NCBI GenBank assembly: GCA_016946835.1
Contig: JACVTC010000078.1
Location: forward strand, 132,501-182,500
DNA: 50,000 nt
Direction: 5' to 3'
From: Neocallimastix lanati (nom. inval.)
Taxonomy: Eukaryota; Neocallimastigomycota; Neocallimastigomycetes; Neocallimastigales; Neocallimastigaceae
Shown piece by piece: positions 1 to 14,181 of this stretch. Both the position numbers and the translations under genes were made by a program. The notes beneath the pieces were generated by a model that searched no databases, had not been told where the DNA came from, and saw only the letters and a list, made by a program, of their open reading frames with translations. Numbering within the stretch: position 1 is the stretch's first letter; the number at the start of each line of letters is the position of its first letter.

Positions 1-237
1 AGAGGAAGAAAAAGATGTTATATATGTAACAAGCTAGGACATATAGCACGGGACTGTTGGCATAATGAAAAGAACAAAAGAAAAAAGAACAATAATATCA
101 AAGCCAACAACGCAAGTATAAACAAAGAGGATGGGTATTGCGAATTTGCTGATGCTCAAATAAGCCTCGAAGATTACAATTCAGATGAAGATATCCAATC
201 CTCATACTCCGTTCGACCGAGGCGTGGACGCTACTAA
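1..237 (+). CDS. Ty1/copia element 1, 3' end of Gag (zinc knuckle), 5' truncated by window edge
   Basis: Reading from base 1 gives the C-terminal end of a Gag protein with one CCHC zinc knuckle (CYICNKLGHIARDC, spacing C-x2-C-x4-H-x4-C), followed by a Lys/Asn-rich linker and the basic end RPRRGRY, and a TAA stop at 235-237. In copia elements this knuckle binds the genomic RNA during packaging. The next ORF (pol) lies in the +1 frame and overlaps Gag from base 38 to 234, so Pol is probably made by +1 frameshifting. The 5' LTR and most of gag lie outside the window. Confidence 0.8.
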   Translation, partial: RGRKRCYICNKLGHIARDCWHNEKNKRKKNNNIKANNASINKEDGYCEFADAQISLEDYNSDEDIQSSYSVRPRRGRY

Positions 238-3200
238 AGCAGAAAATAACATGCCGAGACAAAACCTCAGTTATTATGTGACTGCCCCGTCAACTAAAGC
301 GAAGCTACCAAGTAATATAGTCAGTTGGACAATTGACTCCGGAGCCACCTATCACATGACAAATGCATTATCAAGTTTAATAGATAAGATAAGGTGTGAA
401 GAAATTATCCAATTCGCTGACGGAGGTACAGTTACTGCTACGTACAAAGGTACGTACGTAGGCTATATTAACAATAATGAAATTACATTACGAAATGTAT
501 TATATATTCCTAAATTCAAAAGAAGTTTGTTGTCAATAGACAATTTAAGTGAGGAAGGTTATAAAACAATATTTTACAATTTTAATAATAAAAATTTAGT
601 TACCATTTACAACAAAGAAGGCAAAAGGATATTTACTACCAAATCTAATAAATCCAAAATATATAAAGTATGGACTTTCAAAAATAAAATAGAATATAAT
701 AGGGACAACAACAAAAAGACTATTACATGTGACAATATTATAAAAGCTTTCAACACAGAAAACATGGAGCTATGGCACCGCCGTCTTGGCCACTTTTATA
801 TAGATAACATTAAGGAAAAATTAAATAATATAAACATACAAAATAAATGTATAATATGTGCGTCCAAGATGAGAAATAAACCTTATAACAAAGCAAGAAA
901 CAAATCAAAAGAGCCGTTTGAACTTATACATATGGATACAGTGTCATCCCTAGATAGCTCCATATATGGAAATAAATATTTCTTAAGTATATTAGATGAT
1001 TATACCAGGTACGGATGGGTCTTTTTTATGAACTCAAAAGCCGAAGTGTTCAATATTTTCAGAAAATGGTATAAGAAAGTCACCAACATTTTCAACAAAA
1101 ATATTAAATATATACGAACCGACAATGGTACTGAGTTTACAAATAATAACTTTAGGAAATTTTGTGAAGAAAATGGTATTGAACAACAATTTTCAATACC
1201 TTACAACCCACAGCAAAACGGAAGAGCCGAACGTTTTCAAGAAACCCTCATTTATAACGCCACCGCCATGCTCAAAGACGGTAAGCTAAATCATAAATAT
1301 TGGGAAGATGCTGTAAGGACAGCAAATTACATTCATAATAGGTTACCACATAATGGTAACAACAACAAAGTGCCTTTTGAGGAATTATATCAAGAAAAGG
1401 TCGATTATGAAAAGTTTAGAGTATTTGGTTGCCAAGTTTACTTTTATATCCCAAAACAATTTAGGCGAAAATTCAACGGAACCTCCCTTCCTGGAATATT
1501 TTTAGGATATGATGATAAAAATCCAACAGCCTACATAATATATGATACTACAAATAATAAAATAGTCCTTTCAAGGACAGTTGAATTCTTCGAAGATACC
1601 CCTGGTAATATTTCCGCACCTTCTACAAGACCAGAAATATATAACTTTGAGGTTAATATGGAAGAATACGATGAAAATAACAAAAATACAGTATTACTCC
1701 AAGACTATAATAACAAAAATAAGGAACATGAAAATAAAGAGACAACAGAAAATAGAGAAGAAAATAAAAATAATAACAATATAAATAATAATGATAACTT
1801 AAATAATTTAAATAATAATTATTTAGAAAATAATAATTTAAATAATAATAATAATATAAATAATAATTATCCAAATGATAATAATTTAAATAAATATAAT
1901 TTTAATAAAAATTATTTAAATGATAATAATATTAATTTTACTTATAGTCCTAATCCAAATAAAAATTTTCCCCAATCAACCAATATAATTGACCCATATA
2001 AAAATTATAATAATTATAATATTTTACCTTTAAATAATTTAAATAGTAATATAAGTAGCAATTTACCTTTTGCAGAAAACTTAAATCCGGCCATTTACAA
2101 TTATAATGCTGGATTTATAAATCCTAATTTAAATTATTTAAATAAAAATAATTATATTCAAAATGAAAATTATAATAATTTTCTAAATGAATATAAGGGT
2201 CATTTATATTTAAATGATAATAATTTAAATAATAATTATATTAATAAAATTATAAATTATGAAAATAATGCTCAAAATTCATCAAATTCAGGAAATTTAA
2301 ACAATAAAAATTCAGAAGATAATTCTCAAGGTAAATATAATTTAATTAACAACATAAACAATAAAAATGATAAAATGGAACAATCCATACATAATTCAAA
2401 TTGTAATGATAACGTTATGAATGGAAATTCAAGTTCCATTGATAATAATTATGTAAAAAATAATTATATTCCAAATAATAATTTATATAAAAATAATTTT
2501 AATACAAAAATGAGAATTAATAATTTATATGATGGTCAGTCGAATATGAACGATGTCCAACGTATAAATAATAATTCTAATATAAACAAAGAATTAAATT
2601 CAAATATAAACAATGAATTAAATTCAAATATAAACAAAGGATTAATTTCAAATATAAACAATGAATTAAATTCAAATATAAATAAAGAATTAAATTCAAA
2701 TATAAAAAATGAATTAAATTCAAATGTAAGCAAAGAATTAAATTCAAATGTAAACAAAGAATTAAATTCAAAAGTAAACAAAGAATTAAATTCAAATATA
2801 AAAAATGAATTAAATTCAAATGTAAACAAAGAATTAAATTCAAATGTAAACAAAGAATTAAATTCAAATGTAAACAAAGAATTAAATTCAAATGAAAATA
2901 AAGAATTAAATTCAAATGAAAATAAAGAATTAAATAAATTAGATATGAATAATAAATCAAATAATTCTACAATATCAAATATTAATAATGATAAAGAAAC
3001 ACCAGATAAAACAAATAATAAGAAAACAAGTAAACGTAAAGGAAAGAGAAAACTTGATTCAGAAACAAAACCTGAATCAAAGAAATTAAAATCATCAAAT
3101 TTAAAGGACAAGAACGTTAAACGGAAAGGTAAGAGAAAACTTGATTCTGAATTAAAACCAGAATCAAAGAAAATAAAATCATTTGATTTAATGGATATAA

Positions 3201-4762
3201 TAGAAGATAATTTTTCTTTATTATCTACAAAGGAGGAGCTGTGTGAACCCTATAATTATCCTGATATATTCAATAAAATTGATAAAAATGAATGGTTACA
3301 AGCAGTCAAGGAGGAATTAAACAGCATGAAAAACTTAAAAGTTTATAAGAAAGTTGATAGGGTACCCAAGGGTAGTAATATAATAACACCAAAGTGGGTG
3401 TTCAGATACAAATATAATTCAGACAATAGTATAAATAAAAGAAAAGCAAGACTGGTAGCCAGAGGTTTTACACAAAAACAAGGCATTGATTATAATGAGA
3501 CGTTCTCGCCCACATTGAAACAGGACTCTTTGAGAATAGCAACTGCTATTGCATCAGCCAATAACTTTAATATATATCAAATTGATATAAAATCAGCCTA
3601 CCTAAACGCTACACTAAACGAAGATGTTTATATGGAAATTCCAGAAGGTGCTGAAGATTATAAAAATGGCTATTGGAAACTAAATAAAGCCTTGTACGGT
3701 TTGAAACAGTCTGGTCGTTTGTGGAACGAGACTTTAAATGAAAAACTTATAAATATTGGTTTTAATAGACTTCGAAGTGAACCATGCATTTACGTTAAAA
3801 TGAATGATCGGAATAAAATTATTTGTCTTCTTACAGTTTATGTAGATGATATATTATTAACAGGTAATGAACATGAAGTATATAAAACAAAACATTTATT
3901 AAAAAATTATTTTAACATAACTGATATAGGTCCTGTGGATACAATCATTGGCATTAAATTTATAAAAGAAAAGGACGGCTATCTATTGCAACAACATAAA
4001 TATCTAGAGAATATATTAAGAAAATTTGATATAGATAAGTATAAAATATCTTCAAATATGATACCAGAAGAAAATAAAGAATTAAGAAAAAGAAAATTCA
4101 ATATCACGAAATACCAACAAGCTATAGGTAGTTTATTATATCTCGCGATATGTACTAGACCGGATATCTTATTTCCTGTGAATAAAGCTTCCAGAAAAGC
4201 CAAAGATCCAAATTATGAAGATTGGTATAATGTCATCAAAATATTTAGATACCTCAAGGGAAAACCTAATTATGGTTTAAGGTATTCAGGAAACTTAAAA
4301 TTAAATGTTTATGTAGATGCAGATTACGGAGGAGATGTAGAGTCTAGAAAATCTACTACGGGTTATATAATTAAAATAGGTTCAGGACCTACCTCATGGT
4401 ATTCAAAATTACAACACTGTGTATCTGTATCTTCTGCCGAAAGTGAATATTATGGAATAAATGAATGCGCTAGACATTGCTTGTGGTATGAAAATGTATT
4501 AAATGAATTAAAATTAAATTGTAATTGTATAACAATAAATGTAGATAATAAAGCTGCCATTTATAATTGCGAAAATGAAACTATTAACCCAAGATCTAGA
4601 CACATAGACATAAAATATCACCACACAAGAGATCTTATTAAAGAAAATAAAATAAAACTAAAATATATAAAGTCTGAAGATAATCTAGCCGATGGTTTTA
4701 CAAAGTATCTTAATACATATCTATTAAATAAATTTAGAGATTCTATTATGGTGAAGTGTTAG
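185..4762 (+). CDS. Ty1/copia element 1 Pol polyprotein (protease-integrase-RT-RNase H)
   Basis: Intact 1525-codon frame. Order of domains (numbering from the ATG at 185): aspartic protease with DSGATYHM near residue 51; pre-integrase zinc region WHRRLGH with two downstream Cys near 197-225; integrase core with catalytic Asp in HMD near 250, RTDNGTEF near 313 and Glu in NGRAERF near 350; a very long Asn-rich spacer (about 510-960) with an octapeptide array and a duplicated basic segment; reverse transcriptase with YVDDILL near 1218; RNase H ending near 1515. Integrase before RT is diagnostic of copia. The frame is open from base 38, and Pol is probably entered by frameshift near 217-223, so the ATG at 185 is probably not used. 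No disabling mutation is seen. Confidence 0.93.
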   Translation: MKISNPHTPFDRGVDATKAENNMPRQNLSYYVTAPSTKAKLPSNIVSWTIDSGATYHMTNALSSLIDKIRCEEIIQFADGGTVTATYKGTYVGYINNNEITLRNVLYIPKFKRSLLSIDNLSEEGYKTIFYNFNNKNLVTIYNKEGKRIFTTKSNKSKIYKVWTFKNKIEYNRDNNKKTITCDNIIKAFNTENMELWHRRLGHFYIDNIKEKLNNINIQNKCIICASKMRNKPYNKARNKSKEPFELIHMDTVSSLDSSIYGNKYFLSILDDYTRYGWVFFMNSKAEVFNIFRKWYKKVTNIFNKNIKYIRTDNGTEFTNNNFRKFCEENGIEQQFSIPYNPQQNGRAERFQETLIYNATAMLKDGKLNHKYWEDAVRTANYIHNRLPHNGNNNKVPFEELYQEKVDYEKFRVFGCQVYFYIPKQFRRKFNGTSLPGIFLGYDDKNPTAYIIYDTTNNKIVLSRTVEFFEDTPGNISAPSTRPEIYNFEVNMEEYDENNKNTVLLQDYNNKNKEHENKETTENREENKNNNNINNNDNLNNLNNNYLENNNLNNNNNINNNYPNDNNLNKYNFNKNYLNDNNINFTYSPNPNKNFPQSTNIIDPYKNYNNYNILPLNNLNSNISSNLPFAENLNPAIYNYNAGFINPNLNYLNKNNYIQNENYNNFLNEYKGHLYLNDNNLNNNYINKIINYENNAQNSSNSGNLNNKNSEDNSQGKYNLINNINNKNDKMEQSIHNSNCNDNVMNGNSSSIDNNYVKNNYIPNNNLYKNNFNTKMRINNLYDGQSNMNDVQRINNNSNINKELNSNINNELNSNINKGLISNINNELNSNINKELNSNIKNELNSNVSKELNSNVNKELNSKVNKELNSNIKNELNSNVNKELNSNVNKELNSNVNKELNSNENKELNSNENKELNKLDMNNKSNNSTISNINNDKETPDKTNNKKTSKRKGKRKLDSETKPESKKLKSSNLKDKNVKRKGKRKLDSELKPESKKIKSFDLMDIIEDNFSLLSTKEELCEPYNYPDIFNKIDKNEWLQAVKEELNSMKNLKVYKKVDRVPKGSNIITPKWVFRYKYNSDNSINKRKARLVARGFTQKQGIDYNETFSPTLKQDSLRIATAIASANNFNIYQIDIKSAYLNATLNEDVYMEIPEGAEDYKNGYWKLNKALYGLKQSGRLWNETLNEKLINIGFNRLRSEPCIYVKMNDRNKIICLLTVYVDDILLTGNEHEVYKTKHLLKNYFNITDIGPVDTIIGIKFIKEKDGYLLQQHKYLENILRKFDIDKYKISSNMIPEENKELRKRKFNITKYQQAIGSLLYLAICTRPDILFPVNKASRKAKDPNYEDWYNVIKIFRYLKGKPNYGLRYSGNLKLNVYVDADYGGDVESRKSTTGYIIKIGSGPTSWYSKLQHCVSVSSAESEYYGINECARHCLWYENVLNELKLNCNCITINVDNKAAIYNCENETINPRSRHIDIKYHHTRDLIKENKIKLKYIKSEDNLADGFTKYLNTYLLNKFRDSIMVKC
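217..223 (+). promoter_or_regulatory. candidate +1 programmed frameshift site (CCG AGG C)
   Basis: In the Gag frame the heptamer reads CCG AGG C, five codons before the Gag stop. Skipping A220 moves the ribosome into the pol frame (GGC GTG GAC). The layout matches the known Ty1 site CUU AGG C, where a slowly decoded AGG in the A site promotes +1 slippage. CCG in the P site and the rare AGG are suggestive. The assignment is inference from position and analogy, with no functional evidence. Confidence 0.4.
2579..2938 (+). repeat. 15 x 24-bp tandem repeat inside copia-1 pol
   Basis: Fifteen in-frame copies of a 24-bp unit encode variants of NINKELNS / NVNKELNS within the Asn-rich spacer between integrase and reverse transcriptase. 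Variation is mainly at the second and third residues (I/V/E, N/K/S). The repeat lies in the non-catalytic spacer and keeps the frame. Confidence 0.9.
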
Positions 4763-4785
4763 TCACAATTGAACTTTAGGAGGAG

Positions 4786-5037
4786 TGTTAAAAATAAAGT
4801 TCAAATAGTATAGTAATTTATATTATATATATTTAAATCTCTATGTATGTATGTATGTATGTGGCTTAATACATATAATATTAATATGAAGTTATTGTGT
4901 AATTGATGTAGTAAAAAACTAATACATGTAATTAGTATAAAATAAAATAATAATTTAATAATTAAATAAAATAGAACTTAAATAAATAAAAAAAAAAAAA
5001 AAAATAAAAAAATAAAATAAAATAAAAATAAAAAACA
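4786..5037 (+). mobile_element. copia-1 3' LTR (start clear, end uncertain) preceded by polypurine tract
   Basis: After the pol stop, AGGAGGAG (4778-4785) is a good polypurine tract and is followed directly by TGTTA, the usual copia LTR start. The LTR contains a short (GTAT)n run near 4843-4862. Its end cannot be fixed because the 5' LTR is outside the window. I put it at the CA near 5036 from the similar size of the copia-2 LTR (242 bp). TTGAACTTTA just before the tract and TAAAGTTCAA just inside the LTR form a 10-bp inverted repeat. Confidence 0.55.
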
Positions 5038-5190
5038 AAAAATATTATATTATTCCAATATTTAAAAATAAATTAATCCACATTTTTAAATTCACCAATG
5101 ATTAAATGATTTAATATTTAAATAAAATCCAATATATATTAAAATTCATCAGTTATAAAATAAAAAATAAAAATAATATTTATTAGTTAA

Positions 5191-5253
<63 letters not shown>

Positions 5254-6127
5254 TAATAAAATATATTTTTATATACTATAGCATAATAATATTTAGAAAT
5301 TTAATTATAATTATTACTAAAATTATCATACTATATTAAATTATTATTATTATTTTGTTGTAATTATATATATAATTATATATCTAATAATTTTAATATT
5401 AATAATTTTATATTGAAAAATAAATTTTTTTTCTATTTTTTTTTTTTTTTTTTTACTATTATTATTATTAATTTATATGTTTTTCATTTTTTTTTTTTTT
5501 TTTTTTTTTTTATTTTATATAAATTTATTGCTTATTTATTTGAATGTTTTTAGTGATAAATATGATTATTATTATTATTATTATTTATATTGATTATTCT
5601 ATTATTTGATTTATTTTTATGATAAATTATATCTTTATATTTTTTATTTATTTATTTATTTATTTTTTTATTTATTTTTTTTTTTCCTAATAAAAAAAAA
5701 ATTATTAAAAAAAAAAAAAAAAAATAAATAAATAAAAAAAATATGTATTTTTGATTATCGTTGATATTGCTCTTAAATATTTATTGTATTTATTTTGAAA
5801 AAATTTCTCATTTTTGTTGATTTTTAAATTTGTTTATATTATATATTATGTATTGAAATTTATTGGAAAACATTATTTATATATATATTTTAATTCTGTA
5901 TAAAATTAAAAATTAAATAAAAAAAAAAAATAATAATATTATGATAATAATTATTTTTATAATATATTATATTTATAATCAAAATATTATCATTTTATTT
6001 TTTATTTGTTTTTATCAAAATCTATTATTATATAATCTTTTTATTATTATTATTATTATTATTATTTTATAAATTTATATTTATAATAATAAATATATAT
6101 ATTTAAAACTGAAAAATTAATTATTTT
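5038..6127. other. AT-rich intergenic DNA, no gene seen
   Basis: Almost pure A/T with homopolymer runs and a (TTA)n microsatellite at about 5196-5252. I see no coding potential. It separates the copia-1 LTR from the 3' end of the kinase gene on the opposite strand. Confidence 0.8.
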
Positions 6128-9273
<3,146 letters not shown>

Positions 9274-10953
9274 CTATTAATAAATATCAAATATATTTAT
9301 ATTCATAAAATTTAGTAATTTTGCTTCATCATACTATTTATTTAAAATTTCCGTTAATGCATTATAATTTTACTAATCATATAATTATTACTTATTGTAT
9401 TAAATTAATAAAATTAAAATATTATTATTACTGCTTTTAAATTTATTATTTTAAAAAAAAAAAAAAAAAATTAAATTATTTTTATTATTGTTATGTTATA
9501 GGTTTTGTTCAAATATGTAATAAATTACGATTTATTTAATTTGTAAATATTAACATTAAAAATATTAAGTTCTTATTCTTACCTTTTTAAATTTATTATT
9601 TATTTCATTTAAATATTTATAATTTTAATTATATATTATTGTTTATGTTTTTCCTTTGTAACAAATATTTTTACTAGATAAAATATACATATATATATGA
9701 TTATAATTAATAATTGAAAACTCTATAATAAATATTTTAAAACTAAAAACAATATTTTATAAATAATATTAGTATTCTTATTATTTCTTCTATTATTTTA
9801 AATTATACTATTTATGTATTATAATTATTATAAGTACATTAAAATAAAAATTATATTTTTTTAATAATTAATAAAAAATATAATAATTAAAACAAAATGT
9901 ATATATTATTATTATTACTAAATTATATATTTGATTTTTTTTTTAAATAAAAAAAAAAAAAAAATTCCCGTACTGTTTTTAGTTAAAAGAAAATAATTCT
10001 AATTTTATTTTTAAAATCAATTAGTATTTATTGCAATATTTTATTGGTATTATATATATTAATTTAATATATATAGGTTTTATTTGTTTTTTTGATTATA
10101 TGTTTCCTTATTATGTATTTCTTTCTTTGACTTTCAGATTTGCTTTATTTTTAACAATATTATTGGTTTTTTGGTATTTTTTTATATTTTTTGATTATTT
10201 TGATTATAAAAATGAATAAATCAAAATGTTTTTTTTATTATTATTAAAATCTTCTCTTCATATAATAATATTATTATTCATTTAATATTATGGATATTCT
10301 TTATTATATTTAATTCCTAAAGAAGCTCGGTTATTATTTTTATATTTATATTTTTATATTTTTATTTTTTATTTTTTAATTTTAATATTGTTATTACTCT
10401 TTTTTTATTTATTATTTGCTCCCGTTTTTATACTTGTGTTTTTACTTTGATTAATTAACTTAGATAATTAAAATAAAAATAATTAAAAAAAAGGGAAAAA
10501 AAAAAAAAAAGAATATGAATGTAAAACTATTAACGAAAGAAGAATAAATAAAATATAACATATATTAAAAAATAAGTTCCTTATTATTATTATTTTTTTT
10601 TTTTATTATTATTTATTGTTTTTATTTTTTAAAAATATAAATATAATTAATTATATTTATATATAAAAAATATATAATTATAAATATTATAAAATATAAT
10701 TTTTGTAACATATCTTATTATATATAAATTTAATTTTTTATTTATTTTTAAAATTATATTTTTAATATATTTTTATAATTTCAATATATTTTACATTTTA
10801 ATATTATAATATAAATATTAAAATATTTAGATACATAAATGCTAATTAATAATAATTTTATAATACTAAATGATATATATAATATAAAAATAATTAATAA
10901 GATAAAATTTTATTATTATTATTTGTAATAATAGTTTATAATATTATTTAAAA

Positions 10954-11015
<62 letters not shown>

Positions 11016-12789
11016 GTTATTAAAGAGGAGAATATAAGAATTAAAAAATATAAAACAATTTTAAATGTTATATTAAATGTTTTAATTCTAATATTACTAA
11101 ATATCATTTTAATATATATTAATAAAAATATGATAACTTCTATTTATTATTTTTACTTTAATAATACTAAACTAAATATGGTCAATAATAAATTTTAATA
11201 TAATTGTTAATTGATTATTAATTTTTATTAATAATTTATGATATTTAATTATTTGAAGTAGAAGTTAATTATTTTTATTATTTTATGTTAAAGTTATTGG
11301 AAAATTATTAAAAAAAAATATAATATAGTCAAGTGTATTACACATAAATTAATAATGTTTTTTTTAAAAAAAAAAAGTATTTATAAATAATAATAAAACT
11401 GTTATATCTTTTAATAAAAATATTAGATAGAAGTCTTAATAATATGAATTGAAATTTTCACTTATATTTAATATACTTAATAATATATTACTTTCATAAA
11501 TATTATAAATATATTATTAAATATATTATACAAAATAATATTAAATATATATATTTTATTCTTTTATTTTATAATAATTCATTACTTATAAATTATATTA
11601 ATATTATATTTTAGGGAATTTTTTAAAATAATATTAAAATTTATATATATATATATTAATAATTATCATTTAATAAACTTCATTTAAATATTTATAAAAT
11701 CGAAAATCAAAACTAGTTGATATAATTTAAATAATATAATTTTAATATTCTTTTAAGAAATAAACATTTTATTATTTAAGATTATAAACTTTAATTTTTA
11801 TTAATTTAATTAATAAATTATCAATTTATATAAAAGTTTTAATATTAAATAAAGTTTAAAAAAAATCTAATTTATAATCAAAATATTTACATGAATAATT
11901 TTAAAAAATATATATATATATCAGAAAAAAAAAAGAATATAGAATTATAAAAAAAAAAAAAATCTAATTTATAATCAAATATTTACATAAATAATTAATT
12001 TTAAAAAATTATAAATATCAAAAATAAAAAAAAAAAAAGTATATAAAATAAAACAATAAATCAAAATAAATAAAAAGAAATATTTATTACGATTTTTTTA
12101 AAAAAAATAGTATAATAAACAATACTTTAATAACCTAATTTTATCATTATTACAATGAATAATTTTAACAAAATAATTGTTTTTTTTATTTAAATAAAAT
12201 TTATAAAAGTGACTTATATAAAGATGAAAATTTCATATAGCAAATGGAAAAGCGAATTTATAAAATTATATGTTTTATAATAATTATAATAATACAATAA
12301 TAAGCTTTAATTTATTAATTTATTTTTTTCTTTTGTATTGATATTTAATAACTAATAATTAATAGAATAAGTAATAAAATGATAATTTATTTATATTTTT
12401 TTAAAGATTGTAATTATATAATGTTTGTATATTTATATATAAATATATATAATAAAGAAAAAGTATCTATTTCTTTTAAAATAATAATATGACAAAAAAT
12501 AATAAAAAACGTGGTATATATGATAAAATTATTATATGTCAAAAAAAAAAAAATAAATAAATTTAGTTAGAATTACCTTAAAAAGGTAATGGAGATGTTT
12601 TTACTACTGATTATATAAGAATTAATATATTATGGCATTAAACTTTATTTAATAAAAAAATATAAAATTTAACAGAAAAAATTTATTTTTATTAAATAAT
12701 ATAATTGAATTAAATAATAAAATAAATGGTTGTATATAATATAAAGATTTTTTAATGTTAATTTTCATGGTAAATTAATCATTTTTACA
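9274..12789. other. long AT-rich intergenic region, no gene seen
   Basis: About 3.5 kb of A/T-dominated sequence upstream of the kinase start. Short ORFs here encode only low-complexity Ile/Phe/Tyr/Asn strings and look spurious. It contains a (TTA)n tract at about 10957-11014 and a small perfect hairpin near 12572-12590 (ATTACCTT / AAGGTAAT). The kinase promoter must lie at its left end, but no clear element stands out. Confidence 0.75.
10957..11014. repeat. (TTA)n microsatellite
   Basis: Uninterrupted TTA repeats. The opposite strand reads as poly-Asn in one frame, which makes a spurious ORF. Confidence 0.9.
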
Positions 12790-13346
12790 TTTCATATATT
12801 TTTTTTTTATTCTTTTGTTCTTTTATTATTTTTTTTCTTTTATTTTTTTCTTTTACTTTTATATTTTTATTTGTCTTTTGTTTTTTATTTTTCTTTTATT
12901 TTTATTTTTCCTTTGTTTATTATTTTTCTTTTATTTTTTTATTTTTCTTTTATATTTTTTTTTATTTCTTTTTTATTTTTATTTTTTATTTTTATTATTT
13001 TTTTTTAATTTGTTATTTTTTTTATTTTTTATTTTTTATATATTTTATTTTTTCTTTTTATTTTGTTTTTCTTTTTTTATTTTTTCATTTTCTTATATTT
13101 TATTGTTATTATTTATTATTTATTATTTATTATTTATTATTTATTATTTATTATTTATTATTCATTTATTTATTATTTATTATTTATTATTTATTATTTA
13201 TTATTTATTATTTATTATTTATTATTTATTATTTATTATTTATTATTTATTATTTATTATTTATTATTTATTATTTATTATTTATTATTTATTATTAAAT
13301 TATTTATTATTTACTATTTATTATTTATTATTTATTGTTGATTATT
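12790..13346. repeat. T-rich tract followed by a heptanucleotide microsatellite
   Basis: From about 12790 the + strand is mostly T with scattered C and A. From about 13106 to 13335 it becomes a regular TTATTTA heptamer array of roughly thirty copies with a few variants. Open frames through it (Phe/Tyr/Leu/Ile strings) are an artefact of the base composition. It ends abruptly at a GC-richer island. Confidence 0.88.
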
Positions 13347-13716
13347 ACTCTGGATCGACCCCCACAAGTATCATATCTTCACGATTTTTCCCTTTGGGTT
13401 TTGCGTGAAAGGTTAGGGGTTAAACGATACTCAGGTAGGTATACTTTCTAAGTTTTCTATATTTCTAACACTATAAGAATCCCATTGCGTAAGCCTTGTC
13501 TGAGAGGATTTACAGTGTCCAGCTCCTCTGGGATGGCAAGGACGCCACCTATAGTTGGCTCTGCTTTCCCTCGAGGATCGCGTAGGGTGCTTCTATATGG
13601 AGTTTCTTTGCTTATGGGGAGTTGAGAGCGTCGACGCCGTACCGGTATGGCAGTTAATCATACACCCATATTACTATATGGGGAAGACCAAAGTCTTCAG
13701 TCTATAAAAAAAAAAT
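13347..13716 (+). mobile_element. GC-rich island with A-run tail, possible short retroelement
   Basis: A stretch of roughly 350 bp with near-balanced base composition, sharply bounded by AT microsatellites. It begins with GGATCGACCCCC, which fits the RNA polymerase III B-box pattern GWTCRANNC, and ends in TCTATAAAAAAAAA followed by TTGATTA repeats (about 13717-13770). A compact non-coding body, an A-rich tail and a simple-repeat tail fit a SINE or a 5'-truncated LINE end. No long ORF, no matching A-box and no target duplication were found. It could instead be a structured RNA gene. Confidence 0.35.
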
Positions 13717-13781
13717 TGTTGATTATTATTTATTGATTATTGATTATTGATTATTGATTATTGATTATTTGATGAGGGGTG

Positions 13782-13819
13782 TCGAAAATTTTTATTACAT
13801 AAATTTGTATTTTGTTGTA
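13782..13819 (+). repeat. repeat R, left copy of an inverted pair
   Basis: These 38 bases match the reverse complement of 15004-15041 with one mismatch. The pair flanks the secreted-protein gene about 1.2 kb apart. Confidence 0.8.
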
Positions 13820-14181
13820 TGACTTAAATATTTTTAATTTTAAGCCACTTAATTTTATTAAAATTTTATTAAAATTTTAATGAATAATAATTAATTAATT
13901 AAATAAATAAAATTAAAATTCTCAAAAATTTTCAAACACGTAATCTTACCTGGGGCGTATATCTAATTGTATCATAATTTTGTGTCTCTTTTCTACAATT
14001 TTTAAAAAGCCATATATTCATATATTTATTTCACCTATATACTTTATTATTTAATATTTTTATATATGTTAAACTTATATATATTTATATGGTATATATA
14101 TAATCTTAATTTTTAAAAAAATAATATTTAGTTTAATAATAAATTTAAAATTAATCTATAAAAAATCTATTTTTTATTTAT

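Noticed and set aside
10031-10219. 62-codon hydrophobic ORF
   Set aside because: Compositional artefact in AT-rich DNA.
12815-13408. Long Phe/Tyr/Leu/Ile-rich ORFs in the T-rich tract, membrane-protein-like
   Set aside because: Translation of T-rich simple sequence and a heptamer microsatellite; no start context, no homology features.
13721-13770. CRISPR-like array in the TTGATTA repeats
   Set aside because: Plain heptamer microsatellite without spacers, in a eukaryotic genome.
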